From contig NW_002476045.1 of the NCBI RefSeq assembly GCF_000189635.1, positions 3,067 through 67,066 on the forward strand: a DNA stretch of 64,000 bases, written 5' to 3'. Of the stretch, positions 13,401 through 23,914 are shown in pieces. Position 1 is the first letter of the stretch; every line of letters begins with the position of its first letter. Source of the stretch: Tetrahymena thermophila SB210. Its lineage: Eukaryota; Ciliophora; Oligohymenophorea; Hymenostomatida; Tetrahymenidae. The notes beneath the pieces were generated by a model, which saw only the letters and a list, made by a program, of their open reading frames with translations, was not told where the DNA came from and made no database searches. A program made the position numbers and the translations under genes.

Positions 13401-14157
13401 TATAGAAAATAATTAATTTATTTATCAAAAATTAGTATTTTTCTACGATATATCAATTTTAAGCTTTTTTAATTGCTAGCATTTCTTTAAAAAAGACCCT
13501 AAAATAGATGCCCCTTACTGTGAAATCTGATTTTAGCTTTTTAGTTTTAAAAAAATATTTAAATTAATTAATAAAAAACGCAAACAATTTTTGAAGGTGA
13601 AAAAGTTAATATATTTATAGGAAAAAATTAGAATTTTAAAGATAAGAATTTAACCTTAATAGAAGTTAAAGAGTATTGAGATCCTTGTATATAGGTAAAT
13701 CATCAGTTAATAATCTTATTTAATCACATTCAATCTCATTTTATCTATTTTTAAAGAGATTTATTTTATATTAATAAACCTTTAATTTTTACTCCAGATT
13801 CAAAATTAATGTTTGAATTTATGTGCATTCTTCTAAAGAACTTTTAAGCTTAACAATCATTTCTTAGTTAGGAATCGAGCAGTTCCTATTTATTAAATAT
13901 TTTAATTCTTTATTTAAAAAAAATGCAAAAATATAATCAAAATATTTAAATTTAATTTGATAATTTAAACTTAGTATTTAGCAAATATAAAATTTAACTT
14001 GAATTATTTACTCTAATTATATGTTAAGATTACTGAAATTACTTAAATCAGTATTGAGAAGCTATTAACATTAATAAAATAATTTATTAAGGTAAACAAA
14101 TGATAAATTGATAAATACATCATTTATGTTATAGTATGTATTATTCTATTATTACAT
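10425..14157 (-). CDS. Leucine-rich-repeat protein, tandem copy 2
   Basis: The start ATG is at 14155-14157. Exon 1 is 14119-14157, the 57-bp intron 14062-14118, and exon 2 14012-14061. About sixteen LRR exons follow, including 11651-11740 (90 nt), and the last exon is 10425-10683 (259 nt = 1 + 86 codons), ending at TGA 10425-10427. All joints I worked out are phase 2. The product is about 590-600 residues and made almost entirely of LRRs, with no signal peptide or membrane segment seen. The C-terminal tail differs from copy 1: a one-base length difference near the end shifts the frame and adds about 30 residues before TGA. The gene is otherwise colinear with copy 1, including its degenerate first repeats. 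Likely a cytosolic protein-binding scaffold; the family's role here is unknown. Confidence 0.72.
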
Positions 14158-16565
14158 TGTTTTCTAATTAAATTTATTACTTTAAAATACTTAACTAAAA
14201 ATTTTTATATAAATTCTGTTGATTAAAAAATAAATAGTAATCTAAAAACCTTAATTGAGGATATTAAATTTTACTGAATATTTTGTAAATTTCAAGTTAA
14301 ATCATATTAATAAATGGTAAATTTAAACAAGAGTTAATTTTATATTAGAGAATTGTTTTCTCTATATATTGAATTTTATTTAATAGCAAAACAAATATAT
14401 TCAGATTTAAAAAAATTATGAAAAAAGATAATATGTAAAAAATATAACTAATTAATAAATAAATAAAAACACTTTTTTAGTTTAAAATTTATTAGATAAC
14501 TCATTATATTTGTAATTTGTAATAATCTTTTCTAAATATTTTACAATTTGATTTTATCTTAAAAATTATAAATGATTTAATTTTGATTTTATGCTTTTAC
14601 TTGTGTTGACAGATAGAAATATATTTAAATTAAATTTTCATAATATACAAATACCTATTTGATACTTAGGATGGAAGTGAGCTATGTTTTTTTATTTTTC
14701 AAAAAACATTTACAAATATCATTAAAAAATTATTAAAAGTTTTTTTAAAAAGTTGTTTTATAAATGTGAAAAATGTATCCCTGCAAGTAAATTACATTGA
14801 AGAGCAAAAAATTTGCATATAAGATTTCGATTTCGAACCTATTGACCTTAAAATGCTCAAATTGTTAATTATCTTCTACCTTAAGCTTCAATACTAATAA
14901 CAATTATCTAGTCTTATCAACAGTTCCTGGTATACAAATTCCTATCTTATACATGAAATATTTTGATATTAATTACAAAATAAATTTGAGTAGAACTTTC
15001 TCACATATTTTACTCAACCAAAAAGAGTACTTAAAATTTATAAAGAAGAAAAGAGACAGATAAAAAAACTTAACAATCTATTAAGTATAGTCAGAGATAC
15101 TATTTAAGCTAAAATAAAAAAGAAAACCATAAAAAGAGAGACTTTATGGGAGCTTCTCCAATAAATTAAACAATTATATACAAAATATAATAATAGAGTT
15201 TTAATTTAATTATTATGCAAAGATCTCATTGATATTTTGAGTTAAGCTAGCTATGATTAAAAATATTTCTAGACATCTACATCAGGTATTTTCCACTTAG
15301 ATAGGAAAGATGTAAAAAAAATACAATTGATTAACTTTTACAAGATCATAAAAATCGAATTATACAGGAAGAAATTAATCCTTAATTTATCCTTCTGAGT
15401 TTAAAATAAAGTTAAAAATTTTATTAAATGGTTGAAAATAAAAAACAATATTTTGAATTTAATTAATGTAATCGGTCTGTATGGTAATCCAGATCAGAAA
15501 TCTAAACATTTTTAGTGATGAATTAAGTATTCAAACACTAAAAGTGGATGGTAATTTAGACAACTATTTAGTGTAAAAAAAAAAATAATATAAAATGATG
15601 AAAATATTGCAGACTTATTGTTTTTTCATTTACTTATCAATGAAAGTAAATAAATAGAAAATTTGAGAAATTTCAAATGAAGCAAAGGAATTTAATCAAA
15701 TTTTAATAAAACAATTAAAAATACTTAATCAAAAATTTAATTAATCACCAAATTATCTTAATTAAATGAAATCACTAAATTTACGCTTATAGTTAATCGA
15801 AATGGCCTCTTACTCTATCTATGTATATCTAAATTTGGAAAATTAAATATTTTTAGCTCCCATGCTATCATTTAGAATCAGAATTCATTTGTGATGGGTG
15901 TTAATGAGGAAAAATCTAAAAGGATAAAAAGTTATATACATTTAAATGAATATAAAAATTTTCAAAACTTCTAAAGAGTATTGATTATTGTAACTTGGAT
16001 CTTTTATGTGAGGATTAAAGAATTATTGAACTAAGTTAATAAAGTTTGGATTAAGTAAGAATGGTAAAGAATACACTCAAATTTCATCAATTTTTTGCAA
16101 GCTCAGCTTACTTATAATATAATTTAAAACATATTAAGTTAACTATATTCTCTCTTGACTTCACTAGACAGACTTTAAAATGAAAATAGATTAAATATTA
16201 TTTTTTAATATGGGATTTTTTCTAGAAAGTTTAATTAAATGAATGCAAATTTATTATTCAGATAAAATAATTAATTTTTACTTCCAATTTCATGAATTTC
16301 ATATTATATGAATTTTGTATAATAATTAATTTAGTATCTTTTATCAATAAATCTTAAAATAAATCAAGGCTTATAAAGAATTATAACAAATAAATTTACA
16401 AACTGAAGAAAAAAAATGTAGAAAAAAAACTAAAGCGCTTCATATTAAATTCAATCACCTCAAACTTAATATTAGCCTGCGAATTAAGCTTAAAATTATG
16501 AATATGTTTCTTAATTTATTTAAAATAATAGTAACGATAAGATCTTATAATCTCATTTCATAAAC
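14158..16565. other. Mostly noncoding stretch; possible decayed gene about 14780-15660
   Basis: On the plus strand several overlapping open stretches have protein-like composition (around 14790-14900, 14930-15230 and 15020-15400), but none starts and ends as a coherent gene and I recognise no family. With TGA as the only stop, such stretches also arise by chance. A diverged copy of the hairpin block lies at about 15745-16010. Confidence 0.35.
15855..15905. repeat. Hairpin block, diverged copy 1
   Basis: Shares GCTCCCAT..AATCAGAATTC..GATGGG with the copies at 18781 and 19510. Homology extends roughly over 15745-16010. Confidence 0.55.
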
Positions 16566-17045
16566 ATGAGCTAAGAACAAAATCCATAATAACCAGTTAT
16601 AGATTCAACTTAAACATGCTAATAATGCTGCTTTGGTATGTGCTGTTTATGCTGTTTATTTGTTATTAATAACTTCTTTTCTATTACTTTTGGTGTGCTT
16701 TTCTATATGTTCTAAGGAGAACCTGAGAAATATAATTATTGTACAAACGAATCTTTCAGAAAGTGGAGTCTAACAGTAAGTATTATCTTGTTTATTAACT
16801 GTGGAATTTCAATTTTAAAAGCGTTTGAAAAATATGTTTTAAAACAAGAAAATTTATCTGATTTTTTAGATTTTTGTATGATAATAGCATTCGTAATATG
16901 CATAATAGGTCTAACTGCTAATATCTCTAGTGACTGTGGATAACTTTACTTATTAGCTTTTATATTTTGCACATTTTTTTATATTTTGCTTGGACTATTA
17001 ATATGTATTGCTTTAATAATTTATATGGTAAAGTCATCTAGATGA
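16566..17045 (+). CDS. Small four-helix membrane protein
   Basis: An intron-free gene of 159 residues with TGA at 17043-17045. A short Gln/Pro-rich N-terminus is followed by a Cys cluster (CQQCCFGMCCLCC, about residues 18-30) running into the first hydrophobic segment (about 24-48). Three more membrane helices lie at about 70-85, 100-118 and 126-154. The Cys cluster beside the first helix could be palmitoylated. I do not recognise a named family. A paralogue lies downstream at 17959-18421 and shares the motif FRKWSLxxS-type (here SFRKWSLTVS) after helix 1, as well as the bases just before the ATG, so the pair is a local duplication. The start was chosen because it is the first ATG and aligns with the paralogue's start. 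Confidence 0.7.
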
Positions 17046-17958
17046 AAGATTTTGTTTATGTATATCTTTTATTTTTAAAATTGTGATGGAATTAAAAATG
17101 TATTCATAAATTCTTAATAATAATCTGATTCTTTTTTATTTACAAAAATAATAAAATATCTAATAAACATTTCAAGAAATCAAAATAAAAAATATATAAA
17201 TAGAATTTATAAATGTTCATTTTTAATTATTTTATCTTAAAATATTCTTTTAAAAATTTAAAAATTTAAAAAAAACATTTTTAACAAATCCTACATGGAG
17301 TTGTCTATTATCTAATTTTTTATTAGATGATTTCAATTATTTGAATGATTTATCTTTGTAAATTAATCTATACTCATTATTAATCTGTAATTTTATTGAT
17401 TGAAAATCAATTAATATTTAAGATTTTTTTCAAATTTTTTAAATAGCTGTCCTTTTAAATTCTCACTTAATCGATTAACCATTTTTAAATAATCTTAATT
17501 TTTTTTAACGATTTGCAAATACTTCATATTATTTTACTATCCCATATTATAATTTACAGGAATCTTTATCTAATTTTGTGATGAGATATTTTTTATCTTT
17601 GATGAAATTTTTATTTGCTTATTTGGTCTCCTATCTATATCTCAAAATAAATTTAAATTTTTTTCATTCAAAAATAGTAAAAAAAATCTGATTTTTATTT
17701 CCCTAAAAAGCAATTCAATAATTTTTATTGATTTCATAAAATAAATTTTTATCCATTGATAATGATTTAAAATTACAATAAACAAATTTCAAAGATTGAA
17801 AAGATATGTCTAATACAAACTAAGGTTTATTAAATCCAAAATACTCATATTAGTTATTTCAATATAAACCATTTAAAAAAACTTAAAATGATACATACAT
17901 TTCTTATCTTGATTAAAATGAGAATACTGCTAGAATCTTATAGTCTCATACAATTAGT
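17046..17958. other. AT-rich spacer
   Basis: Nothing coding recognised between the two small membrane-protein genes. Confidence 0.6.
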
Positions 17959-18421
17959 ATGAGCTAACAATAAAACCAATACCATTCTGTGGAAGAAGAA
18001 GGAGAAGAAGAATCAAGTTAGATAACTTTTCAATGTTTCTTTGGTTGTTGTAATGAAATAATTTCTAAATTATTATGTATTGCTTTAGGTGTGTTTTTCT
18101 TTAAGTATAGTGGCCCATAATTTGATAACTTCTGTCCTAGTGAACGTTTAAGGAAATGGAGCTTAAGCTTAAGTTTTGTTTTTTATTAGTTGTGGAATTT
18201 CAATTATAAAAATTGTGGAAATATTCTGCTCGAAAAAATAAAGTGTAGCTACATGCTTAGAAATTTGTAATCTAATAACATTAATAATTCACATAATTGC
18301 CCTGGATACGTATTCTTCCAGTGACTTTGAAGGGCTTTACTTTTTAAGAATCATTTTATGTGAATTATATTATATTATTTTTGCATTAATTTCAATTTGT
18401 TATTTCATAGTTATCACTTGA
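17959..18421 (+). pseudogene. Paralogue of the small membrane protein, frameshifted
   Basis: Begins MSQQ-like at 17959-17961, followed by a Glu-rich stretch, a Cys-containing first helix and an RLRKWSLSLS motif aligned to SFRKWSLTVS of the gene at 16566. After that motif, within about 18172-18192 near a T6 run, the frame shifts relative to the paralogue (two bases fewer). Similarity then resumes in another frame through the remaining helices to TGA at 18419-18421. Either the gene is broken or a base was lost in a homopolymer during sequencing. An ultra-short intron is a weaker explanation because other introns here are at least 36-40 bp. Confidence 0.6.
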
Positions 18422-18600
18422 AAACAAAAAAAAAGATCTTAAATTTGCTTATTTTGTATATGTTTTATAATTAAAAAATAATTTTATAAAAAATTTATAT
18501 TAATTTATTTATTTTATTTTTGAGCAGAGTTTATTCTCAATTTAATTAATATTTTTAAAATAGAGATAAAATAATACAAATTTTAAATATAATCACTGAG

Positions 18601-19038
18601 TAATATTAATCTTCAACTTTAATATTCTTATTAACAATATTTTTTTAATAAAATTTTTACTTTATTAAATCTAAACACTAAATTTATGCTTATCTTAAAT
18701 CAAAATGACATCTTACGCTATCTATGTATCTATGTAAATTTGTAAAATTAATTATTTTTAATATTTAATTAAATCATATTTTTGGCTCCCATAGGATCAG
18801 TAAGAATCAGAATTCCTATGTGATGGGAGTTAATGAGGAAATATTTAAAAGGATAAAAAGTTTAATACATATAAAAATTTAAAAATTTTAAAAGAGTATT
18901 GATTATTATAACTTGGGCCTTTTATATGTGAATCAACGAGGATTTATTAAACTAAATTATCATTATCATTAACCAAGATATTTAAAATATTGATTTATTT
19001 TAAAAACTGAAAATATATTGAGCAAATAAATTAATTAT
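18601..19038. repeat. Direct repeat left of gap, short form
   Basis: 18601-18660 matches 19139-19199, and 18661-19038 matches 19392-19770 almost perfectly. The short form lacks the 191-192 bp present at 19200-19391 in the right-hand copy. It contains the hairpin CTCCCATAGGA..TCCTATGTGATGGGAG at 18785-18830. Confidence 0.85.
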
Positions 19039-19138
19039 NNNNNNNNNNNNNNNNNNNNNNNNNNNNNNNNNNNNNNNNNNNNNNNNNNNNNNNNNNNNNN
19101 NNNNNNNNNNNNNNNNNNNNNNNNNNNNNNNNNNNNNN
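19039..19138. other. Assembly gap (100 N)
   Basis: Exactly 100 N, flanked by near-identical direct repeats, so the true distance is unknown and the gap may be an unmerged overlap. Confidence 0.97.
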
Positions 19139-19772
19139 TAATATTAATCTTCAACTTTAATATTCTTATTAACAATATTTTTTTTAATAAAATTTTTACA
19201 AGACATATAAAAATTTAAAAACTTTTAAACACTGATAAAAAAATGTAAAAATCAGATTATTTAAAAAATATCTAAAAAATCGATTTCATAATAAATCACA
19301 TCTAAACAAACGATGGAATTTTTGAATGGCATCTTGCTATAATCAAATTTTAACCAAAAATTAAAAATACTTAAATAATCCCCAAATTACCTTTATTAAA
19401 TCTAAACACTAAATTTATGCTTATCTTAAATCAAAATGACATCTTACGCTATCTATGTATCTATGTAAATTTGTAAAATTAATTATTTTTAATATTTAAT
19501 TAAATCATATTTTTGGCTCCCATAGGATCAGTAAGAATCAGAATTCCTATGTGATGGGAGTTAATGAGGAAATATTTAAAAGGATAAAAAGTTTAATACA
19601 TATAAAAATTTAAAAATTTTAAAAGAGTATTGATTATTATAACTTGGGCCTTTTATATGTGAATCAACGAGGATTTATTAAACTAAATTATCATTATCAT
19701 TAACCAAGATATTTTTAATATTGATTTATTTTAAAAACTGAAAATATATTTGAGCAAATAAATTAATTATTT
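19139..19772. repeat. Direct repeat right of gap, long form
   Basis: Same block as on the left of the gap but with an extra segment of about 191 bp (19200-19391) bounded by TTAC on both sides. Part of that segment is also recognisable in the diverged copy at about 15680-15770, so the long form is probably ancestral. The hairpin lies at 19514-19560. Confidence 0.8.
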
Positions 19773-20956
19773 ATAAAAGCTAATTTTAATTAAAATAAAA
19801 TAATATTAAATACTTGAACTTATAAAATTAATTTAAAATATATTTTTTTGACTTTTCATTTAGATACATTTTTAAATTAACAAAATTAATTTTTTTATTA
19901 AACAGCAATTTATTTAATAATTTAGTTTTTAATTTTTAGTTTGATTGATAAATATTTAAGATTGTTAATCATAATTTGCATTATTTATTACTTGATTAAA
20001 ATAGCTACTTAATTTAATTTAAAATTTATTAAAGAGACTCTTTTTTTAATTGATTAGATTTTATCATAATTTAGATTATTTTTTGAAAAAATTTAAATTC
20101 AATAACGATTCTTTTGATCTTTAATCTCATTTCGATTTAAAATATTTTTTAAAGTAAAATTAAAATATTTTGACAATCAAATGAATATCTCATAAAATTT
20201 AATTTTGTATAAATCAAAATTTAACTTAAAATTTTATATTTAAAACAGCATTTAAAATTTTAACAGTATTTTCTTTTGAAAAAATAATTATCAAAAAAAA
20301 TAATTTTAACAAAAACAATCATATTTTTAACTTCTTTTAAATGTTTAGTTGTTATTTATATTGATTCAGCTTTCTAAAATATTTAATTATCTTGGTATTT
20401 TATTAAAAGATATATTTTGAAACTAGATTTTAGCAATGATTGATAAAATAATTCCACATAATAAGCATAAAAGTTAGATCATATGAGTTTATTCTTTTTT
20501 TAAAAGTTTATTTGGTCTTCTAAAAAAACTAACAATAAAATGAATATTGTGCTATGCTTCCATAGACTTTACTTTAACTTATGATTCGAAGGATTTTAGA
20601 CATCAAAGTAAGGAATAGACAAATGTATATTGAATTGAAAAATATGAGAATATGAGAATTAATTGATTGATTGATTGATTATAAAAAATTTGTTATTATT
20701 ATGGAATATTAAGTTGTTTTTTGTCAATATCTTAGATTATGCAAGGATTTTAGAATTGAAGAAAAGATAAAAGAAGATTCATAATAAATAAATATTAATA
20801 TAAATTAATAACTGATCTTAATAAATAATTATCTAAGTTTGATCAATATTTAAATTAGTTAATAAATATCATTTAAAAAACTAGAGTGTTTACAAAAAAG
20901 CATAGGTAGGGGCTGATAAAGTTAAATAATATTTTATTAAAGATAAGATAAAAAAG

Positions 20957-23914
20957 ATGGGAGGATGTTAATCTGAACAGAAAGAAAAGCCTGTAGAGTA
21001 AAATATTGATTCTTTATCAAAATAGCAATTATTTAATTCTATAATACTGAAATTCTATTTTTTACTGACTGCTGATGTATAGAACGATTATTAATTATTT
21101 AATAGGTTAGTAGAAGCTAAAGATGCAAGAGACGTAGTTGATTAGTACAATAAATACCAATCGATTGGTATTTAAAAAGAAAAGCTAGAATTCAGATACG
21201 TTTATGCATTCAAATTTAAAAATGAGCTATATGAAGTAGTGAAAGTTTATTTAGAGCCAGTCAAAATCCCTGATTTTAGATATTAGTCTGACACAAGAGA
21301 TGATTGGGAAAAAATTCTTATAAAAAAAGTAAATTAATCTGATTATTAAGCATAACCAGAGCAGTAAAGTTAAGCTAACCCAAAAGAGGTATAAAGCAAC
21401 GAAAACGACGGTGATGAGGAGGATGATTATTTATTGATGATGAACCTCTTAAATTAGAATACAGCACTAGTACATGAAAAATAGGTTCGCTTCTTTGAAA
21501 AGCTCAAACATCCTAATTTGGTAGAATACATGGATCATTATAGAATAAATAATCAATTAACTGCATTCAAAGAATATTGTCCTCAAGGAGGCCTTATCAA
21601 GTATTTGGAAAGAAATAAGAAAGAGTTGAATGCAGATATCCTTTTTGATTTGATAGAAGATGTATGTAACGCACTGAAATTTCTTTATGATAGAGCAGTA
21701 GTAGACTTTGAGCTTTCTTTGGAAATGATTTATGTTTCCAATAACATAATAAAAATAGATCTTTATAATGGCGTTAAGATGGATGAAAAAGTGATTCGTC
21801 GTTTACTTAATGAAGGCCACAAAAGTGATTCTTAAGTATTCAACAATCTCATTTTAAATTCAAGAGTTTAGATGCCAACTCATCAATTTAAACCAGTATA
21901 AACTGCTTAAAGCACTTTGAAGACAAGCTAAAAAACTAGAATAGTCATTGATGACCAAGCTCAATTTGTTGAATAAATACAAAAGAAATTTAAAGTTGAT
22001 GAAAATAAAATTAATATTGACTTTGTTAGACTTTTTTGTCTTTACATTTTATTTGATTAAGATTTTAGAGTAATGCTTAAAGAAAAATAGGCCATTCCAA
22101 ATACCAGATAATTTTCTAATAAGGGTTAAACATAGACTATGGCATATAAAGAAATAGATGTCAGTGAAATTAAAGAAGTAAACAAAGCACCTAAAGATCT
22201 AAAAGAATTTATGTAATGGACTTTAAATTAAATTAAATCCATCCGTCCAAATTTAACTGAATTACATAAAGAAATATAAAGAATTAGATATTAAGCTGAT
22301 GTGATCACATATATAAATTAATTGTATATAAGAAACGCTAGCAAAAAATAAAGTAATTAATCTGAGCTTCCTGGTGATGAAAAGTTAAAAGGCTATCAAT
22401 CTCATTACTTGCACACAACTATGTATGATGATTGCAAATAAAATGATGATGATGAGGATTTCAACGAATAAAAAGATGAGCTACATGAATCATCAACAAA
22501 TGCTAAACAAATAATATTTAATAGACATTTAATAAAGAAAAGTGCAGCACAAAAAATAGAATAGGAGGAAGAAAGTGTCTAAAATTAGTTAAATAATTCC
22601 ATTCAAAACTCTTTGAACATAGACACTGTTAGCTTTAATAATAATCATGACTCTGTAGACAAATAATAAAAGAAGAATGTAAAAATATGGGAAGAAGTTG
22701 AAGAAATTCCTTAAAATTAAATTAAAAAAATAATAAATCCAACAGATTTAATGAATGTTCAATTCAAATTCTATGAAGAAAATTATTATGTGGCTTCTTT
22801 AATTAACAAATCTGAGTATGGATTAGGTTTTAGAATCGAAAATGTCATTAAAAGTTAGCCAAGAGCATTGTGCTTAAAAATATCAAAAAGCAAAAGCTAC
22901 AACCCCTTTTTAGAGAAGGAATTTACAATTTTAAAATAATTTGGAACTCCATATATAATTAAGAGCTATTCTTAGGTTCACATCAAAGGTCTAAATGGAA
23001 TTGTAGTTGATTTATATAGTTAAAATCTATAGCAATATCTTATAAATTCATCTAAATTAGATATAGCTTGTTAACTTATTGAATTTTTACATTAATTTTT
23101 AAGTGGATTACATGAACTTCATGTTAAAGATATTATTCACAGACAACTTTCATTTGAATCTATTTGCATCTAATCACCTTCTTCGAGCGCTCAAAACAAA
23201 ACCATTGCTAAAATCTCTAATTTAGAACTAGCTATTTAACTTAAGTCATAAAATTATATTAGTTCTGATATACCACTCAATTCTTATAGCTCCCCAGAAA
23301 TGAGAGAAAAGTAAGCTTATGGTATTGCATCAGATGTATTTTCCGCAGGAGTTATCATTTTATCAGCTCTGTGCAATGTCTCTCCTAAAAAAATTCAATC
23401 GATTGCCTGTCCCGATTTGTTACCTCAAGGCAAATAAAATCTTTATGTCAGTCATATTGTAGACTAAAAAGTAGACTTATAATAAAGTCACTATCAAAGA
23501 GTGTTTAGCAAAATCTAAAAGAAGTAACCTAAAGATGAACAAAGAAAGATAGGTACATCTGAAACAAAAGGCACTACCGAATCTAATATATTTAAATCTC
23601 ATTCTATCCTTGTCGATAGCTCACCCTCATAGAGTAAAAACTAAAGTAAAAACGAAATAGAATTATAGTAATCTGCAATGAACTCTCAAAGAGTATAGAC
23701 ATCGAGATAAAATATAAACTAAAAAGGCTTAAGGGAAGTATTAGGAGAAAAATGTCCCTAGCTGATTATTGACACATTTGAAAAAATGATCTCTAAATAC
23801 CCTCAAATAAGAGGTAACTGCTCTGACTACCTAAGTGATTTACAAAGATTAAAAAATCAACCTGAAGTTATTAACTATGTGAACATGCAAAACAAGCAAA
23901 CAAGACTAATCTGA
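20957..23914 (+). CDS. Double pseudokinase with MGGC N-terminus
   Basis: One uninterrupted frame of 985 residues reads through many TAA/TAG codons to TGA at 23912-23914. It starts MGGCQSEQ, a likely N-myristoylation site plus an acylatable Cys. Two kinase-like regions are visible. The first (about 50-330) has a helix-C/beta-4 segment KLKHPNLVEYMDHY near residue 182 and a degenerate catalytic loop (DFELSLEMIYV). The second (about 590-980) has a possible beta-3 Lys (CLKISK, near 639), IIHRQLSFES near 727 (HRD Asp replaced by Gln, Asn by Ser), SNLE where DFG is expected, an SSPEM segment and SDVFSAG matching the helix-F Asp. The linker is acidic and Gln/Asn-rich. Missing catalytic residues imply a signalling scaffold rather than an active kinase. 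The other two MG-C genes lie downstream on the same strand. Confidence 0.82.

Larger units (their letters stand above)
5010..14400. repeat. Tandem duplication, unit about 4.8 kb, carrying an LRR gene
   Basis: Segments about 5010-9740 and 9745-14400 match along their lengths, including spacer, all exons and most introns. The offset is about 4735-5010 bp and varies through small indels. The blocks at 5340-5990 and 10350-10985 are the most similar. Confidence 0.8.
18422..20956. other. Spacer with repeats and assembly gap
   Basis: Contains two copies of the hairpin block, a 100-N gap and, from about 19780 on, AT-rich DNA with no gene seen up to the kinase-like gene. A (TTGA)n run lies at about 20657-20680. 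Confidence 0.6.

Noticed and set aside
14815-14850. tRNA-like box GGTTCGAAATC on the minus strand
   Set aside because: No matching D-arm, anticodon stem or acceptor pairing could be found around it.
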